Assembly (NCBI GenBank): GCA_021030915.1
Contig: JAGEMR010000016.1
Coordinates: forward strand, 62,001-126,000
DNA length: 64,000 nt
Reading direction: 5' to 3'
Origin: Astrothelium macrocarpum
Lineage: Eukaryota > Ascomycota > Dothideomycetes > Trypetheliales > Trypetheliaceae
Shown here: in pieces, positions 34,780-46,401 of the stretch
Position numbering within the stretch: position 1 is the first letter of the stretch
How the letters are laid out: each line of letters opens with the position of its first letter
Position numbers and translations under genes: made by a program
The notes under the pieces: model-generated
What the model saw: the letters and a program-made list of their open reading frames with translations, nothing else
The model's database searches: none
Told to the model about the DNA's origin: nothing

Positions 34780-36479
34780 CGAGGTAGACAGTATCGATGT
34801 TCAAGGTAGTTATCGGCCGTGGTCACCTGTGGTTTCAGTAAGGAATGTCGTCGACGGTAAGAGATATAATTCTACGTACGCCCGTTGAGGAGATCCTCAA
34901 AATAATGATTGTCGCAATTCTCATGAATATTCCTAAGAACGACTCGACATTTGCGAATGCTTAAAACGGTATTGTGAGGTCTCTTGAACATGATCACGAC
35001 AACAGCAGCCTTGGGTACAAGACTGATAGGTATGGAAGATCAGCCTTGCTGTACCGCCAGCATTTTGCCGACTTGCTGATACGCAGCACCAATGAGTTCC
35101 GCGGCCAGCCTTGCGTGCTTTACGTTCCCTTCTTCCACTGTGGCTACATGATACGTTAGATATCTATCGATACAGCTAGTATCCATCTGAAGAACTTACA
35201 AGGTGCATGCCGTCTGCATCGCAGACCTGTTTCCATTTCTCGTTATAGTAGTGTTGCCAGGTCACCCATCGCTTGCAGCGCCGCAAATAATGGAAGGCAT
35301 CATATCGTGCCCGAACAAGCCGACTTATTAACAATGAAATACCCATTCGAGTCGAACCATTATTGCTTTAGCTGAATATTGTGGGTAGTTGAAAGTGCTA
35401 GTTGGCGGACGCGTCCAAGCCAGGTATGAAACGGTACGATGTGCACAGATGATATACATTTATCCTCAACTCTCCTCCTAGCAATGACAAGGTACTCCGT
35501 AGTCCGTACCTTACCTCGATATCCAGCTCTGGAGCCACTTCATCCTCGTTCGCCTGGCCAACTGTTTATCAAGCTACCATCATCTCGCTTCTCGCTTTCG
35601 TTAGGGTATTGTCCCTCCTCGTACCTCTCAACGTACTGGCGGCTTCGTCAACAACTTCCAATAGCCGGTTCCCATACTCTCGATATTCCATTGACGCCTT
35701 GACCTACTTTCTTTCGAAACACGAAAGCCTATAGACATCATGATCGAACATATCTAGGCCGTCAGAACTATTTCTCTCCCGCCTTATGATTCTATGTTAC
35801 TAGTTTAAGCTAAATTCATCCAAGTTGGATTTGCATACGAATGTATTACTAATTTGAAACATTCTTCGCTACGGCGAACCAGAATACTTTGAATTACTGT
35901 CCTGAATAAAACTTCCTTACCACCCACTATTACGAGCCTTCACCCAGATAAGTTACGCAGACCAGGATCCTCCACCTGGTCATTTGCATGAAAAGCTGGC
36001 TACACCATGATCCTGTGGAGCACGAAATTGGAGGCTATCGGCAAGAGCTATCGAGGTAGGCTGTCATTCTAGGTTGAGATTGTCCTCGATGGATATGAGT
36101 CAAGCCTCTGCTCGTTGATACGTATCCATATGACGCACGTACGAGTACGAGAAAGCCGTACAAGCCAGGTATTAGCAGCATCAACATCGTCTTGGAACTG
36201 GCACCCGACTAATATATGTAGATGAGGGAATATCATAGCAGCAAACCATTACACAAAAACGAAATTTGCGGTACACAAGCATTTTGCAAAGCCAACGGCC
36301 GAGTCACAAGGCAAATAACAGCCGATCATAGATGAGACGGAGATAATTCTAAACCCAGGACAAAATAGGATAGACATGGAAGACGAGATGGATAAAGAGA
36401 CTGTGTTTCCAAGTGCTCCAGTCGTAAGACAACAGACCAACTGTGTGGACCCTGAGTGCCATTACCTTCCATAATGCGA
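34780..36479. other. Intergenic, NLR promoter plus low-information sequence
   Basis: About 1.7 kb upstream of the PNP-NB-ARC-TPR gene and downstream of the glyoxalase-fold gene. On the minus strand 34,870-35,160 there are open stretches with protein-like composition (for example LAAELIGAAYQQVGKMLAVQ and KCRVVLRNIHENCDNHYFED) but in different frames. From 35,400 to 36,470 I see nothing. Confidence 0.4.
35120..35346 (-). CDS. Possible very short protein, unknown
   Basis: An ATG at 35346 opens a basic frame (MGISLLISRLVRARYDAFHY onwards, rich in Arg, Trp and Tyr) that reaches a good donor (GTAAGT) at about 35200. An acceptor at about 35155 would give a short end and a stop at 35120, for about 56 residues in all. 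It could equally be a remnant or a 5' exon of something longer. No family is recognised. Confidence 0.2.
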
Positions 36480-37235
36480 CTAATTCTGCGGCTGGATTTC
36501 CAGCAAGTATCCGCTCGGGTCTAGCACTAACAGGAAAGTATCAAGCAGAGCTCCAATCTCCGCAAGTTGGTCTTGCGTCAATGATCCAGCCGGCAAGCCA
36601 AAGTACTGCTGCAGAATCTCGTCTGTAAATGGTTCTCCAGCGCGTTTGACTATTTTTGCATTGAAACTTTCGAGACGAGATTGAGTATCTATGACAGAAG
36701 GCACTACCAAACCAAGGTGTGAGAAGCCAACGCCATTTTTAGGACCCGGTGCCGAGGGATCACTGCTAGACTAGGAAGATTTTAGCTTCGCTCAAGGAAA
36801 TGGAAAATCTTCAAGTCCTCTCATGTCTAGAAAAAAGGGAAATACCTCGGAATAGATGACTTCGAGCAAGCCTTCGGAATTGGTTTTCTCTAGCGCCATT
36901 TCTTGTGCTGTCTGATATCCAGTCCCATTACGTCCACCCTGAGGATAACCAAGATAACTAAAGGAAGCCTTTTCGGTAACAGGCACCGTGAAAATTTCTC
37001 GGAACCCGAGTGCATTGACATAGAAGTCCATGGTCGCAGTGAGATTGGGCACGACGATAGCAAGATGGTTAAGATTGTAGCCTACAGTGGCAGGAGGTTG
37101 AGGAGCTGAATTGCCATAGGTAATGTTGAAGCCAGAGAATTGACGTTTTTGTAGAAGCACATGCCCTATGCATGCCTTTGTGAAGCCGGGAAGAACAGTA
37201 AGAGTGACAACAAGGAGATGTAAGAAGAATTCCAT
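36480..37235 (-). CDS. Secreted glyoxalase/bleomycin-resistance-fold (VOC) protein
   Basis: Vicinal-oxygen-chelate superfamily protein. Exons 37235-36846 and 36770-36480 join in frame to 226 residues. The start at 37235 gives MEFFLHLLVVTLTVLPGFTKA, a convincing signal peptide. The first VOC module has YNLNHLAIVVPNLTATMDFYVNALGF, and the second half has GVGFSHLGLVVPSV and ends in FLLVLDPSGYLLEIQP. The metal-ligand pattern (H early, E near the end of each module) is present. The fold includes glyoxalase I (lactoylglutathione lyase) and dioxygenases. Secretion argues against ordinary cytosolic methylglyoxal detoxification, so the reaction is unknown. It is divergent from the Zn2Cys6 regulator at 38632, with a repeat element between them. 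Confidence 0.82.
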
Positions 37236-37813
37236 GGTTGCAAGCTGCACGAAATTTGCCAGTATAGATGAACGGACAATCCGAAATAGGCTTGAGAGTT
37301 GGCAGAATAACTTCTATACTGCAGCTTACCTTTGATATTTATACATTGATCTGCCAACATTTTTCGCCCCAAACAGTACACGGTTTTCCATAGCTGAAAA
37401 TGATGGCTCCGTATGAAGTCTTGATATAGGCATCGAATAAACTCCGCTACCTTGCTGGGTTTACGAGATATCCTGGCTAGCTAGACCATTTTCGGTTCTT
37501 CGCTTCGACCCGCGCTCGATCTAATTCTATCAGGTACCTGGTCGTCCTGATCTCGCGGGTCCACGCCTCGTCCTTTTGGGTCGACCCATACAAAAGACCG
37601 GTGTCGCTGGCTGTCGTCGTTGGTGGAGACCTTCGGCACGATCGGCTCGGTCGGTCCGATGCCGAAGAGAAAGGAGTGGAGTTGTCCCTAGCGGTAGAAC
37701 TCTCTGTTCTTCGGACTGACATTTGCGCCTCGACCAAAGAAAGCGACAGCACGTCAAATCCTGCGGGCACACGAAATATGTTATTCACATCCGAAATGAG
37801 TGTAAGCACCACC

Positions 37814-38296
37814 TTTGGGTGTGAAATGCATCCAACATGATGCAATTTACACCTCTTGAAAAGGTGTATTTTACATGAAATTACAACATTTTTATTTCAT
37901 TTCATTTTTGATTTGGCTGAACGCTAAAATTTGGCTTTTATCTCATCTCAATCAGTTCAGAGATCTGAATAGCTGACTGCTGTTCAGTAATTTCAGATTC
38001 AATCTTATCTCAATCATCTCAGAGATCTCAGATAAGTTGGCTGCTGCTCAGCAGCTGCTGCTCAGCAGCTCTAGATCTTATCTCATCCATCTCAGAGATC
38101 TCAGATAAGCTGGCTGTTGTTCAGCAGTTGTTCTCATCTCAATAAAATTTATGTGGAAATTAGAGGCGTTTTGACTAATCAAATGAGTAAATGACTGAAA
38201 CATTCTTAATAATATGATTCTCATCTAAAATGAATGTAATTTGTATATAAAATGAGTGCAATTCTCATCTAAAAAAGATATAATTCACACCCCAAA
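37814..38296. mobile_element. Possible MITE-like AT-rich element
   Basis: TTTGGGTGTGAA at 37814-37825 is matched in inverted orientation by TTCACACCCCAAA at 38284-38296 (one extra base). These could be terminal inverted repeats of a non-coding element of about 480 bases. Inside lie a hairpin (TACACCT 37848-37854 with AGGTGTA 37862-37868) and the imperfect repeats listed below. Outside and inside it, the motif AATGA-N-TG-N-AAT recurs near 37796, 38230, 38251 and 38350. No transposase is encoded. I cannot define a target-site duplication. Confidence 0.4.
37938..38141. repeat. Three imperfect tandem units of about 66-73 bases
   Basis: Units start near 37938, 38004 and 38077. Each begins TTATCTCA, runs through a CAGAGATCT core and AGCTGGCTG-like segment, and ends in palindromic GCTGCTGAGCAGC-like sequence on one or other strand. 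The middle unit has an extra copy of CTGCTCAGCAG. The units can form hairpins. Confidence 0.7.
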
Positions 38297-38631
38297 ATCG
38301 TATATCAAGATGAGACTGTTGATATACAAAACAACTAAAATAACGGGTAAAAATGACTGTAATTGACAGCCGGGATGTAAAATGTTAGATGGAACGGAGA
38401 ACATTTGTAAATTGATACTGCTAGTTGCACCGACCGGATAAATTCAACTCCGACTCAGCTAAACACTGAAAGTACTCAAACGTCGTTTCTTGATAGGGTG
38501 ATGGGCGGCTTGATGTGGATTACAACAAGAAAAGTCGATGTACCCGCGCCTGTGATCATTGCCCGTTCTTCGATGTGGCTTCTTAGCATGGCCGCTCGTT
38601 CTTATGTTCGAATGCAAAACTGGGGTAAGGT

Positions 38632-40253
38632 ATGGGAAAGCCTTCAACAGCTTGCGGAACCTGCCAAAGGAGAAAGGTCTGGGTAAGTACTGGCAATAAT
38701 CGCTTTCCGATACACATGAGGCCATATGATTATTGCTCCGTTTCAGGTCGTGATGTGACTGACCAGATAATGTGAAAAATTCAGTGTGATGGCCAAGAGC
38801 CTACATGTTCGAATTGTACCAGGCTACAGCTGCGATGCGATGGTTACGAGAACAAAGCGCCTGGTGTTTTCGTAAATCTAGATCAGAGTAACATATCCGA
38901 CTCAAAGAAACAGATTTTGAACGATGCTCGAAGGGAAAGATCAACTTCCGCGCAAATCAGCAGCAGTTCGCTTTCCCAGTCTGGTGATCCTATTGCGCTT
39001 AACTCGTCTGCTAACCAACCATCATCATCGAGGCAGTCGGGCGGTTCGGATTCATTGTTGCCAGACTCTCCTCTTAACCAAGGCGACATGCGTTTCAAAG
39101 AGCATGTTCAATACATGCTGTACAACCTCTGTTCTGCATATACTGTGACAAATGATGCATGGACTACCGGGCTACCTTATCTAATGCTTCGGGATAGAAG
39201 CTTTGATTTGGCAACCTTTGCTATTGGTACGCAACGTCTTGGTGTTAGCGGGAATGACCCCAAGTACCAAGACATGAGCCTCAGTGCCTATTCTATGGTT
39301 CTACAGATACATCGCAGGCTTCTCAACTCGAACCGTCCTTCTCCAATGCTCGCCGCAACATCTGCTCTTCTTACCTTTATCGAAGGGGCTCAGCCGAGTG
39401 GATCATACAGCACTCGCCGAGTAGGACACCAGAGCCATTTCAGGGGGACAATTGCGCTTATGGAAGCTTGTGGGCCAGATGGTTTCCAGGCTTTGGGATA
39501 TCATGATATCTTCAAGAAGATTAGAGATATGGATGTAAGTTCTCCCGAGCAACCTTAGTCGCTTTCGATGAAGCAAAAGGACAGATTTTGTTGTTCGTTT
39601 CTTTTTCGAATGTTCAAACTTACGGTACAAAGGTCTTTTCTGCTCTCGTTACTAATCACCGTACGATCTTTTCGAGTCCAGAGTGGAGGGTTGTCCCTTG
39701 GGAAACACGGCCAAAAACCCGACGAGATGTGTTGATGGAAATTGCTACTGATATGGTAGAGTGTATAGAATTCGACGCCTTAGAAGATCGACTGATCTTT
39801 TGGCATCGACAATGGCTCCAACAGTGTCACTCGGGAAGCCTCATATGTTCTCGAGATTGCCAAAAGCATTGCTTCTGCTCTTTTCCACCGTCAAGCATGC
39901 CCAGCGATGAAACTATCCTATTGCAAGGCGAATTCTGGGCGATTGCCCTCCTTCTTCTCCTTCGGCGAAAGAGTACACAATCCGTTGGCGGCAACAATCA
40001 CGAGCGTTTAGAGGATGCCGAATTGCAAGCGCTTAGTGCTGCATGCCAGCACATCTATACAGATCTTGCATCCGTCCTGGCTCTGCCATGTTTTGGACAG
40101 AGTTCAGTGGCCGATGCAAACTCCTTGGGGATTTCGGAAGGCCGAAGTCGTTCACTACTCTGTTCTTCGGTATTGGATCTCTATCGAGGGCCCTTTTCGG
40201 AAGATGAATTTTGGGACAAGTGTGCCAAACGGCTGAATGGGGCAAATTGTTAA
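38632..40253 (+). CDS. Zn2Cys6 fungal transcription factor
   Basis: Nuclear DNA-binding regulator with an N-terminal binuclear zinc cluster. The start is decided by the zinc cluster: a tiny first exon (38632-38682, 17 codons) encodes MGKPSTACGTCQRRKVW, and after the intron 38683-38784 the next exon continues CDGQEPTCSNCTRLQLRCDG. The six cysteines then fit C-x2-C-x6-C-x6-C-x2-C-x6-C. Exon 2 runs 38785-39534 in frame. A third exon starts at 39585 (or at 39634 with a later acceptor) and ends at 40253, for about 470-490 residues. The middle is the weakly conserved fungal-specific regulator region (for example LMEACGPDGFQALGYHDIFK). Targets are unknown. Divergent neighbour: the secreted glyoxalase-fold gene; convergent neighbour: the class II aldolase. 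Confidence 0.85.
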
Positions 40254-40485
40254 AGCTCTGGTTCCAAATATAGGAAATCCTATACCCGGCCTAGTCCAGG
40301 TGGTCAAGTTCCCCCGCAATCCGTTTAGGTTAGAGCCAAATGGGCTCACAACATGGTAGCTAATCGGATTCGCGGGTTTGGTTCATGAAAATTAGGCGGT
40401 CACAGGTGAAAGGCGCCGAACTATTCTAATCTTAGGAAAAAAGCTACAAACTTGGTCATTAATTTACATGACAAGAAAACAAGGG

Positions 40486-41475
40486 CTAGCCCAAATATTC
40501 TCCTTTGGTCTCGTAATGGATAACGTCAAACAGTGGTTTGGCAGAGAACCATCCGGCAAGAGGGGTGCCAACAGTCTTGTACGTATATGCTGCCTCTTCA
40601 TGTCCGATTTTCTTAGTTTCTCCTCCTCTTCCATTGGCAGCAGCGTCGGCCATAAGTTGGGCGTGGCAACATTTTTCCATGCTAACAAACCAGAACACTG
40701 CCGCTTCTATTGTCTCTCCGACCGTCAACAATCCGTGGTTCTGCAGTAGAGCAGCTTTCTTGTTACCAAGAGTCTGTGCTATCTGCTGTCCTTCAACCTC
40801 ACTGAGAACAATTCCATTAAAGTTCTCATATACTACATGATCATCGTAGAACGCACAAGAATCTTGTGTGATGGTCTCCAACGGCCTTCCAAGGGTACAG
40901 AAACTCCTGCCATATATACTGTGACTGTGACAAGCAGCATTTACGTCCGGACGAGCTTTGTGGATGGCAGAATGAATGATGAACGCCGCCTTATTCAGTC
41001 TCTTGACTGGACCGTTTTCAACGATTTCGCCACTTTCGTCGACTCTGATGAGGTCCGATGATTTCATCAAGGAAAAGGAGACCCCAAATGGATTGACCCA
41101 GAATGTGTCATGCTCAATAGGGTCCTAAAAGTCTTGGATTAATTCCAAAGCTTTTGAAGCCTAACCAATGTTGCGACCTACTCGGACAGTGATATGCCCA
41201 GCCACTCCCCTAAAACAAGTCAGTAATGCAAATTTATCGAGGCTGCTCTTCAAGGTCAAGTACTCGTCGAAACCAAACTTGCCAAATATCCGAAGCGCAG
41301 CTGCAAGCCTCCCTTTGAGATATGCTCTTTCATCGTACTTGTTCTTGAACTGAGGGAGCTGGACCAGCGCTGCCAAGTTTGCTGTGCCTGTCCTTTCTTT
41401 GCTTAAGCCTGGTTCGTGGACTTCAGTAGCGAGTTCATGCGTAACTCCATTGGTATCTTCAGCGTGAGGTGCCAT
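40486..41475 (-). CDS. Class II aldolase / adducin-domain protein
   Basis: Zinc-dependent class II aldolase/adducin-fold protein, a fold shared by fuculose- and ribulose-phosphate aldolases and by adducin heads. Exons 41475-41264, 41209-41182 (only 28 bases) and 41124-40486 join to 292 residues. The small exon is required: it provides GVAGHITVR between FGFDE and DPIEHDTFWVNPFG. Zinc-ligand motifs CHSHSIYGR and LLQNHGLLTVG are present, with the conserved glutamate before FWFVSMEKCC. Fungal members often sit in sugar or secondary-metabolite regions, but the substrate cannot be read from sequence. Its end is 230 bases from the end of the convergent Zn2Cys6 gene. Confidence 0.9.
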
Positions 41476-42844
41476 TGCGGTGAATGGAAATTCAAGTTGC
41501 TCAAATTACACTATCAATCTAATAGGGGTAACTAGGGAAAAGGGAAGAAGACTAAGAAACTGAAAAACACGATTCACCGACTGTTTTATTTTTACGCCCG
41601 AAATGAGATTCTTGCTTTGGCCGGCTGCAATCATATGGTCTCCTCGGTACAGTCATGTATCAAAATGCGGGGCACGCGACGTGAGCAAGAGCATTCGCCG
41701 GGGTTGCGGCAAATCCTTAATGCGGATTACTGCAATCGAGTCCAGGACATTTTTGGACACGTGGAGAGCACTGGGAGGAGAGCTCGGTATCCGTAGTTGA
41801 AAAGAAGCTGATGTAAGGTTTCGGGATGAACCGATCATCCACACGGCTACACTGAACAGTTTTAAGATGCAATGACGCTCAGAGTCGCCGTGGATTCTTT
41901 CGATTAGCTGCACTCGGAGTTTGAGAGAAGAACACTAAGGTAATCAAACTGCAGTGTTTGGGAACAATCGCTCACAGACTACTTGATTTGTCGCCGAGAC
42001 ATTACCTGAAAGGTGAGGCGACATGAGGCTGGCTTTGGAGACCGCCAAATGACACTAATGCAATTTTTTGCTTGGAGGCGCTGGAACTTGATTTAACGGC
42101 GAAGAATAAAAATACAAAAGCGCACCAACTTACATTCAAATCCACTTTTTCTGATCCTCTAGCGTTTGGGCACCTGGCGAATTGCCATTGGGAGGCTTAC
42201 CATGTACTCGAATTTGGCTCTCGGTCATAGCATTTTAAAGATGTAGAGTGGCGGTGTTGCACCTGAATTTCAAGAGTCCGTCCTTCTCTTTTTCGTCGTT
42301 TCTAGCGTAGTCGACGCTTTTCTATACAGAACTGGGCTACAGGAGAGATTTTGGCGGTGTAGTCGGAGGAGGCCGATATCGGCAAGCCGGAGATGATTGG
42401 TCTTTGTCGCTTACCAACCAAGGGCGCAAGAGTCTGGTGGAGTCTTGGCTGGACCAACACCGGTCAAGCGCCAGGCCCACTTGCAGGGTGTCAAAGTGAA
42501 CGGATGCAGTGGCCAAAAACGGTAATACCAGGGCGTATCTTGGCATGAGTCTTATGTGCCTTTTGCTGGAACTTCCACCTTGCTGGCAATCCGTTCTTTA
42601 TCATTGGAACACATCTGGTAAACAAAATTGGCGATAGAACAATCTCGCACCATCTTCTGATGAGAGTCGGTTGACTTATACCCTATTCCCCGAGATATTT
42701 ATTCGTCTTCGTTGCCGTCAGCTAGTAGATCTCCTTTTCTTCTGACATTGAAGTGGTCAACAACAAGGCGTGAAACAAGAACACGCCCTGCAGCTTGACA
42801 CGAGTACCAATCACAAAGCGCCATTCATCCCATAGCTGCCAAAC
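41476..42844. other. Intergenic, promoter of the homeodomain regulator
   Basis: About 1.37 kb between divergent genes, with short open frames of no family pattern. The long upstream region suits a regulatory gene. No distinctive element noticed. Confidence 0.5.
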
Positions 42845-45497
42845 ATGACCACAATCAAGGAAGGCGAAGTGCTCCAATTGGAGCCTGACCTAACCGAGTT
42901 ACTTAATTTTGGTGATGATGACGCCCTAGAGAATGCATCCACAACCCAAGAGAGAGAACCATGTGATCTTCCCAACTCAGTATGCCCATCGCATCCTGAC
43001 GCTAACGGGTTTGTTTACCGACCCTGTTCGACGCAAAGTCTAGCTAATGTAGAACGAAGTTGCTTGTGCCACGCCTTCATGGGAGACTGGGATCTTCCAG
43101 TCACTGACCAAATACTCGATACAGACAAGCCAACGATTGGAACAGGACAATATGAAGATTTTGCAAACTGGATGTAGGAATTCATTATATTCCGTTCCAT
43201 GAACTTCCCCGACTAATTTCAATCAGTCCAAGGTACTCCAAACCTCACCATCCGTGTGACTATTGCAGATCGAGGCAGCTAGAATGCTTTATGTTTAAGA
43301 CACAGGAAGGCCAAACAACTTGCTCTCCGTGCAATGCTTTGTTCAGAGAGTGTAGTTTCACCCGCGAAGCTCAAGGGACCCAAGGGACTCAGGTGGTGCA
43401 GCCAGGCGCCCTCGATACGCTACACGTCGTCAGCGAAGACGTTCCCCAAGAGCTGGGGGCTCTGACGGGGATAAGAACCCTTAGGTCTTTGCTACAAAGT
43501 CCCAACGTTGATGTGAGTAGGGAAGAGGCTGATCGAGGCCGGAAGAGCGGACACAGGTTCTCCAAGGATGCCGTCAAAATTCTCAGAGATTGGCTTGATC
43601 TCAACTCTCATCATCCGTACCCCTCAGAAGGGGAGAAGGAAGAATTAAAAGCGAAAACTGGACTATCTGCTGCTCAAATCGCAAACTGGCTTGCAAACGC
43701 TCGGAGGCGTGGAAAAACGCGTTCGAAAAGACCGACATCTCCAAGTGTACATTCATCTTCTCAGGCCATTCAAATCCCTCAGAATATTGACCGTACAACA
43801 TGGGAGAATCTTAACCCACTTGAAAGATGGAAGCACTCGCCACCTGAAAACGAACCAGCTGCAGTCAATGATATAGCTTACGCTGTGTCTTCGAAGAAAT
43901 ACGATCCTATTTTCATCAATAGCACACAAGCAAGCTTCGAAGAATCCAAACAGAATTCCAAACAAACCTCGAGCGGTTCGAGTTATTCGGCATTTATTGC
44001 ACCATCGACCACCAGTCATCGAACAACAAAATCAAGTGGACCGTCGCTCTCGGATTCCGCTTGGTCCGGCTCACGATCTCATACATCTTTTGGTTCATTC
44101 GGTTCTTTCAACAGTGGGGTCAAGAAAGGATATCAGCGGCGAAGAAGGACCACGAAACCTGTTCTAAAGTAAGCTACCCGAATGCTGCCAACTTGAGCGC
44201 TACTACTGGTAGCACATCTCATCGCTGCAACATACATTCGTACTCCCCTTTCAGCAACAATGCGATGTGCTAATTACAACACTACAGTCCCAAAGTCGAC
44301 AACAACTCCAAGCTACGTATTTTCCAGTGCACGTTCTGCACAGACTCATTTCACAATAAATATGACTGGACCCGGCACGAGAAATCACTTCATTTGAACC
44401 TGGAGAAGTGGGTATGTTCTCCGACAGGTCCTGTGATGACTTTGCAATCCGGCGAGAAAAGATGCGTCTATTGTGACGCGTCCAACCCGTCCCCCAGCCA
44501 TCTAGAGAGTCACAATCATGACAATTGTGAAAATCGAGATCCGGAAAGTCGTACTTTTTATCGCAAAGACCATTTGCGACAGCATCTACGGCTCATGCAC
44601 GACTGCGAGTTAATATCCAGTATGAACTCCTGGAAATCTTCAATCACACACATAAACTCCAGGTGCGGGTTCTGTGCCCAGACATTTACACTCTGGCAAG
44701 AAAGGGTGGATCATCTCGCACAACATTTTCGCAATGGCGCATTGATGAAAGATTGGAAGGGATGTCGCGGCTTCGATCCCAAGGTTGCAGCTCAGGTGGC
44801 CAGAGCCATGCCGCCATACCTGATTGGCCAAGAAGCTGTGTCTCCTATTCCTTTCAGCGCTACGAATACAACCAGTCTAAAATGTTGCATGAATTATGAG
44901 CCGGAATCCATTTCGCAGCATTTCGACGCCTTTCCCAATTGTCCATCACCACGCAATACACAAAAACTGACCTGTTGGGAAATCCTGACCGTTCGGCTGG
45001 GTCGCTTTGCCTTGGAAAAAATAGCACAGGGCATTACGCCTTCCGATGATATGCTTCAGGGTCATGCCAGGCGGTTGATGTATGACAATGACGATCCGTG
45101 GAACCAGACTGCGGCGGATAACTCAGATTGGCTGAACTTGTTCAAGAAAGCTCATGGATTGATGCCACAGGAGGATACATACCGTTCTGAGTTGGATAAA
45201 AGCCTGTTATCTGGACACTGGGGCCTACAAGAATGTGAAGCTGGTGGTGACATGGATCTCCGTCTACCTACATCGGCCTTGGAAAGTTTCCCGCTCAGTC
45301 CGTTTGCGGCGCTTGGGGGAGCCGATCACGATAATGACGGTACTCTAAAAACCGTCCCTCCTGAACTACATATGGATACAAATGGTCCAGAGGAATTCGA
45401 TTTCGACCAAATTTTTACGTCGATGCCAGAGGCAGACGGTTTGACCGAAGCAGACATTGCGTTTGAAGATGCTTTCATGCACGGGATGCACACTTAA
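42845..45497 (+). CDS. Homeodomain (KN type) and C2H2 zinc-finger transcription factor
   Basis: Nuclear regulator with several DNA-binding modules. Exons 42845-43173, 43227-44168 and 44288-45497 join in frame to 826 residues. An acidic N-terminus of about 110 residues is followed by a cysteine-rich stretch (HPCDYCRSRQLECF ... CSPCNALFRECSF) resembling a zinc cluster with altered spacing. A TALE/KN homeodomain follows, RFSKDAVKILRDWLDLNSHHPYPSEGEKEEL through LSAAQIANWLANARRR, where the recognition helix has W-x-x-N-x-R. After a Ser-rich linker comes a C2H2 finger, FQCTFCTDSFHNKYDWTRHEKSLH, and further Cys/His pairs (CVYCDASNPSPSHLESHNHDNC, CGFCAQTFTLWQERVDHLAQHF). The C-terminus is acidic and could activate transcription. 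This combination is known in filamentous ascomycetes; the regulated process is unknown. Confidence 0.88.
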
Positions 45498-46401
45498 TCT
45501 TTGAAGCTTAAAAAGTAGTAATCTCTCTTGCACCTTGAGGAAATTTAGGATTGTGTTTGAATTTCAAAAAAGCAAAGGATAGAGATTGTCAGATTGTTCA
45601 TGGGCCGACGTTCTAGTTATCAGGGAAGTCGTAAAATTTTGTGATATTATGATAGAAGTTCAATCAACAGGCATCCCATACCCAACGAGAGCATGGAAAA
45701 TTGAACAGACGAAAATCCAGAGTTGATGGTGCCAGATTGGACGAAATTATGTAATGTGCGGCAAGATGACAATTTATACTTTTCCTCCGTGGCTGAATTG
45801 ACCCCTGAAAGCATGGCCCTGGTCCCGGCGCGAACTCGGATCTTGAGGGTTGATCTTCGCTGAGATGTCCCCTGTAGTTCAACAAGATCCTCCGCTGCCA
45901 GATGTAATGTCTCCTAGAGCGGGAACGATCTGCTATTGTGCAAGCGCCGTGCATCACATGACAGCGGTGAGTCGAATCCGTCTTCGGTCCGCGCCGGTAC
46001 TGCAGAACAAATGTACACAACTCGTCGGAATACACCAATGAGGGTTTGGCCGAGTACCTAGGCCGTGATGCCAACGAATCCGGCATACTCTGGGTCCTGG
46101 TGGTTGCTGTGAAAGCTGACATGGCAATGCGTCTCGAGTCCGCTCCGTCCATGACAAGGTCTGACCTTCACATTGACCCGGGCTTGGCTCTTTACCTAAT
46201 CGTGTTATTCTCGTCTATCTCTGCAAACTCGTCATTTTCCACTTTTGTTCTTGAAAAGAAAAAGAAAAAAGAAGGACCATGAGAGAGAATAGATGCGCTT
46301 TCTGTGACGTGCTCGCTCAACCATGAAGTAACAAGGCCGGCCATCGCCACGCTGCTAGAGCTATTTGCATCACTGTTCGATCGAGCTGTGTTGAGAAACG
46401 T
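45498..46401. other. Intergenic, nothing recognised
   Basis: About 900 bases between two plus-strand genes. The open frame on the minus strand at 45,664-46,152 has unlikely composition and no family pattern. An A/G run at about 46,257-46,272 is the only simple sequence. Confidence 0.5.

Larger units (their letters stand above)
37236..38631. other. AT-rich intergenic region between divergent genes
   Basis: About 1.4 kb. The part before about 37,790 holds the upstream region of the secreted glyoxalase-fold gene. The middle is an AT-rich repeat element (listed separately). The part after about 38,400 is upstream of the Zn2Cys6 gene; open frames over 38,459-38,725 on both strands are shadows around its first exon. 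Confidence 0.5.

Noticed and set aside
35409..35414. Another ACGCGT site
   Set aside because: No cell-cycle gene nearby; used only to judge how often the motif occurs by chance.
38041..38075. Clustered short repeats considered as a CRISPR-like array
   Set aside because: Units are imperfect, adjoining and palindromic without unique spacers, and the genome is eukaryotic.
45664..46152. Minus-strand open frame of 162 codons
   Set aside because: No family pattern, no splice partner and unlikely residue composition; lies in an intergenic stretch.
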